A stretch of DNA of 63,908 bases from Gottfriedia luciferensis (GTDB lineage: Bacteria > Bacillota > Bacilli > Bacillales > Bacillaceae_G): assembly GCF_001712755.1 (NCBI RefSeq), contig NZ_MDKC01000014.1, positions 1-63,908 on the forward strand. The letters run 5' to 3'. Position numbers and translations under genes: made by a program. Below, one piece after another: positions 61,326-63,908 of the stretch (positions are counted from its first letter, which is position 1; each line of letters starts with the position of its first letter). The notes beneath the pieces are model-generated. The model had not been told where the DNA came from, did no database searches, and saw only the letters and a list, made by a program, of their open reading frames with translations.

Positions 61326-62384
61326 ATGAGCAGATTATTTGAAAAAGTTCGTATCGGAAACATTGACTTAAAAAATCGTATAGGTATGGCTCCGATGACT
61401 AGAAGTAGAGCTTTACCAGATGGTACGCCGAGCGATTTAGTAGCAGAGTACTATGGTCAGCGTGCTTCAGTCGGTTTAATTATAAGCGAAGGAACCCAAC
61501 CTTCAGATGATGGGCAAGGTTACACTAATACACCTGGTATTTATACAGAAAATCATATTAAAGGGTGGAAAAAAGTAACTTCTAAAGTTCATAGTGAAGG
61601 CGGTCATATTTTTGTTCAGCTTATGCATGTGGGACGTGTATCACACCCTGATAACACACCTCACCACCGCCAAGCAGTTGCACCATCAGCTATTGCACCT
61701 GGTGTAGAAATTTTCACGGCAGAAGGAATGAAAGAAATTCCAACACCAAGAGAATTGAGTGAGCTTGAGATAAAAGATGTTATCAATGAGTTTCGTTTAG
61801 CAGCACGTTCAGCAATTGAAGCTGGTGCAGACGGAGTTGAAATTCACGGAGCGAATGGTTATCTGATCCAACAATTCCTTAGTGAAAACTCCAATCATCG
61901 TCAAGATGCATACGGTGGTACGATTGAGGGTCGTTCTCGATTCGCTATTGAAGTAGCTAAAGCAGTTGTTGATGAAATAGGAGCAGAAAGAACAGGCATC
62001 CGTTTTTCTCCTCAAGGAACACTGCAAGGCATTGATGAGGGGGAAAATAGCCTTGAGATGTATCGCTATTTAATAAGTGAATTAAATAAGCTTAACCTTG
62101 CATATCTACATTTAATGCACTTTGGAAACGAGCAATTCCTAAAAGATGTGCGTCAACTTTGGGATCAATCACTTCTTGTTAACCGTCCAGGTCGTCCTCT
62201 AGATCAACTTTCGTCTGATATAGATAATAATCTTGCAGATGTTGTCACAGTAGGCACTTGGGTACTAGCTAATCCAGACTTTGTAGAACGGATTCAATCA
62301 GGTGCTCCCCTAAACGAACCTGATAAAAACACGCTCTATGCAGGAGGAAAAGAAGGTTATACAGACTATCCTTTCTTAAAATAG
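61326..62384 (+). CDS. Alkene reductase (Old Yellow Enzyme family)
   Basis: A 352-residue FMN-dependent ene-reductase of the NemA/xenobiotic-reductase class. MAPMTRSRA (residues 19-27), the substrate-binding HGANGYLIQQFL (His-Asn pair near 178-181), DAYGGTIEGRSRF and the C-terminal VGTWVLANPDFV are typical. It reduces activated C=C bonds and nitro compounds using NAD(P)H. Directly downstream of the hydrolase under the TetR operator; ends in a strong terminator. AAAGGAG precedes the ATG. Confidence 0.94.
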   Translation: MSRLFEKVRIGNIDLKNRIGMAPMTRSRALPDGTPSDLVAEYYGQRASVGLIISEGTQPSDDGQGYTNTPGIYTENHIKGWKKVTSKVHSEGGHIFVQLMHVGRVSHPDNTPHHRQAVAPSAIAPGVEIFTAEGMKEIPTPRELSELEIKDVINEFRLAARSAIEAGADGVEIHGANGYLIQQFLSENSNHRQDAYGGTIEGRSRFAIEVAKAVVDEIGAERTGIRFSPQGTLQGIDEGENSLEMYRYLISELNKLNLAYLHLMHFGNEQFLKDVRQLWDQSLLVNRPGRPLDQLSSDIDNNLADVVTVGTWVLANPDFVERIQSGAPLNEPDKNTLYAGGKEGYTDYPFLK

Positions 62385-62394
62385 TTTATTTAAT

Positions 62395-62433
62395 ATGAAT
62401 ATCCCATCTAGGGATATTCATAATCTTTTTTCT
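62395..62433 (+). terminator. Terminator of the hydrolase-reductase operon
   Basis: ATGAATATCCC, five bases, GGGATATTCAT, then AATCTTTTTTC. Confidence 0.9.
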
Positions 62434-62487
62434 TATGTTCGATATGAAAAGATACATGTGAGTTAAATAAAAATGAGGAGGATTGTA

Positions 62488-63480
62488 ATGAAAGCTTTAG
62501 CAATTGAAAACTACGGTAAAAAACCAAATTTTTTAGACTTCCCTATGCCCAAAATAAATAATGACGAGGTCTTAGTTGAGATATATGCGGCAAGTATAAA
62601 TCCTCTTGATACAAAAATTCGAAAAGGTGAATTAAAATTATTATTGAAATACAAGATGCCGTTAATTTTAGGAAATGATTTTTCTGGAAAAATTGTTGAA
62701 GTAGGTACTAGTGTCACGAAGTTTAAAGTTGGTGATGAGGTATATGGTCGACCTAGAGCAAATAAAATGGGAACTTTTACTGAATTTCTCTCTGTTAACC
62801 AAGAAGATATTGCATTAAAACCTAAAAATTTAAGTTTTGAAGAAGCAGCCTCCGTCCCTCTAGTCGGATTGACATCCTACCAAGCTTTACATGATATTCT
62901 GCGAATTGAAAAAGGACATAAAATATTAATACATGCAGGATCAGGGGGAGTAGGAACATTTGCTATCCAACTTGCAAAACATATGGGTGCTTTTGTCGCA
63001 ACTACAGCTAGTGATGGTTGTGATTTAGTAAAATCTCTTGGCGCTGACGAAATTGTTAATTACAAGACAGAAAAGTTCGAACATTCGATTCGTGACTACG
63101 ACGCAGTTCTTGATACCATTGGGGGGGCGACGTTAGAGAAATCATTTGTAACATTAAAAAAAGGAGGAAAGATTGTTTCTATATCTGGAATCCCGAATGG
63201 TCGCTTTGCTAAAGAAAACGGATTTAGCTCATTTAAAAAAACCTTATTTTCAATTGCAAGTTATAAACTTACGAAGCTAGAAAAAAAACATAATGTCCAA
63301 TATACGTTTCTTTTTATGAAGCATAGTGGAGAGCAGTTGAGAATTTTAACAGAAATGTTAGAGTCAGAAGTGATTAAGCCTACACTTGATAAAGTTTTTA
63401 TTTTCGAAGATGCCCAAAAAGCATTGGAGTATGCAGAGGCGGGAAGAGCAAAAGGAAAAATAATACTTAAATTAAAATAA
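62488..63480 (+). CDS. NADP-dependent zinc-free alcohol dehydrogenase / quinone oxidoreductase
   Basis: A 330-residue medium-chain dehydrogenase of the quinone-oxidoreductase class. GroES-like N-terminal half (YAASINPLDTKIRKG, LILGNDFSGKIVEVG) without zinc-binding cysteines; nucleotide fold from about 120 with LIHAGSGGVGTFAIQLAK and DAVLDTIGGATLE. Reduces quinones or enones. ATG at 62488 follows GAGGAGG. It has its own promoter region after the terminator at 62433, so it may not belong to the TetR operon, though the chemistry is similar. Confidence 0.92.
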   Translation: MKALAIENYGKKPNFLDFPMPKINNDEVLVEIYAASINPLDTKIRKGELKLLLKYKMPLILGNDFSGKIVEVGTSVTKFKVGDEVYGRPRANKMGTFTEFLSVNQEDIALKPKNLSFEEAASVPLVGLTSYQALHDILRIEKGHKILIHAGSGGVGTFAIQLAKHMGAFVATTASDGCDLVKSLGADEIVNYKTEKFEHSIRDYDAVLDTIGGATLEKSFVTLKKGGKIVSISGIPNGRFAKENGFSSFKKTLFSIASYKLTKLEKKHNVQYTFLFMKHSGEQLRILTEMLESEVIKPTLDKVFIFEDAQKALEYAEAGRAKGKIILKLK

Positions 63481-63494
63481 TTAGTCTTATCTAA

Positions 63495-63532
63495 CAAACC
63501 TTTCTTTAGATAGAAAGTGTTTGTTTTTTTTA
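63495..63532 (+). terminator. Terminator of the quinone-oxidoreductase-like gene
   Basis: CAAACCTTTCT pairs imperfectly with AGAAAGTGTTTG across a short loop; T8 follows. Confidence 0.75.
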
Positions 63533-63908
63533 CTTATCGAGGTTGCTTATAGAACTAACAGGTGCGTTAGTTGAATAACTTTTTAATTTAATCAACAAAA
63601 GGGACTGTATACGCTCGTCATTGCCAACAGTACAAACAATATAAAAATAAATAGTAAACCGTTCGAAGTGGCATCTCAGTCAACTTCTTTGTTCACTCGT
63701 TGAAAAGAACAAAGCAATTGTTCTCGACGAGCACACCAACGAATTATTACAAGAAAAATCAATCCATTGCAAGAGCTGGTATAAACGTATCCATTTGCTG
63801 GATCATCTTCATTCCAGTTATTCTAACCATCGTTCGATACTTTTTCTTTTCGAATTAATAACTCATGGCTATTAAAGTGTGCATTTATCCGCTTTATTTG
63901 GTATGCTT
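63533..63908. other. Window end, no supported gene
   Basis: An alpha motif (AACTAACAGGTGCGTTAGTTGAATAAC) lies at about 63555-63581. Beyond it, minus-strand sequence reads KKYRTMVRITGMKMIQQMDT then FIPALAMD followed by a stop, which looks like the end of a decayed membrane-protein gene or one continuing outside the window. Nothing can be called with confidence. Confidence 0.35.

Overview
The window is low-GC chromosomal DNA (roughly one third G+C by eye) from an aerobic, endospore-forming member of the Bacillaceae. The evidence is the ecsABC / hit / hpr(scoC) / prsA / yhaL / yhaM / hemZ / yhaX / yheA / yheC-yheD order known from Bacillus subtilis, an alpha/beta-type SASP, YjcZ-type sporulation mini-proteins, GGAGG ribosome binding sites and lipobox lipoproteins. 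The genus cannot be fixed from the sequence alone. No rRNA, tRNA, CRISPR array or prophage was seen.

Layout. 0-3.3 kb: ecsCBA on the minus strand behind a dispersed repeat. 3.3-5.0 kb: three tandem copies of a ~400-nt non-coding unit, each with a forespore (sigma-G-like) promoter and its own intrinsic terminator; this is the best candidate for something undescribed. 5-15 kb: hit, hpr, two unlisted YjcZ mini-genes, prsA, yhaL, yhaM, a YhzD-like gene, a YrrS-like gene, yhaR, hemZ, yhaX and yheA. 15-20 kb: an expanded run of four tandem YheC/YheD ATP-grasp genes. 20-25.4 kb: a PucR-type regulator, msmX, a zinc-ribbon protein, a SASP gene and a cystine-type ABC importer. 25.5-30.5 kb: two CorC/HlyC-family CBS proteins and a MerR regulator, surrounded by dispersed hairpin repeats. 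30.5-34 kb: an HD-GYP protein and a serC-serA operon. 34-40.9 kb: a ketone-body/3-hydroxybutyrate operon (permease, CoA-transferase, dehydrogenase, sigma-54 activator, thiolase) behind a clear SigL promoter with nested upstream palindromes. 40.9-49.7 kb: an epimerase, a 1730-residue secreted subtilisin-like protease with a dockerin, a phosphoesterase, gene remnants and a PTS IIC-like protein. 49.8-53.6 kb: argF-argG-argH behind two ARG boxes. 53.8-59.6 kb: dps, a nucleotidyltransferase, then an accessory stretch of lipoproteins and tiny membrane proteins separated by composite stem-loop repeats and carrying an IS110-family element. 59.7-63.5 kb: a TetR-controlled module of alpha/beta hydrolase, Old Yellow Enzyme and quinone-oxidoreductase-like dehydrogenase.

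Themes. Sporulation and the switch to stationary phase recur (ScoC, YhaL, YhaX, YjcZ, YheC/YheD, SASP, and the predicted forespore RNAs). Secretion is also represented (EcsAB, PrsA, large protease). The right third is more mosaic: repeats, pseudogene pieces and an IS element that appears to have landed in one of the local repeats.
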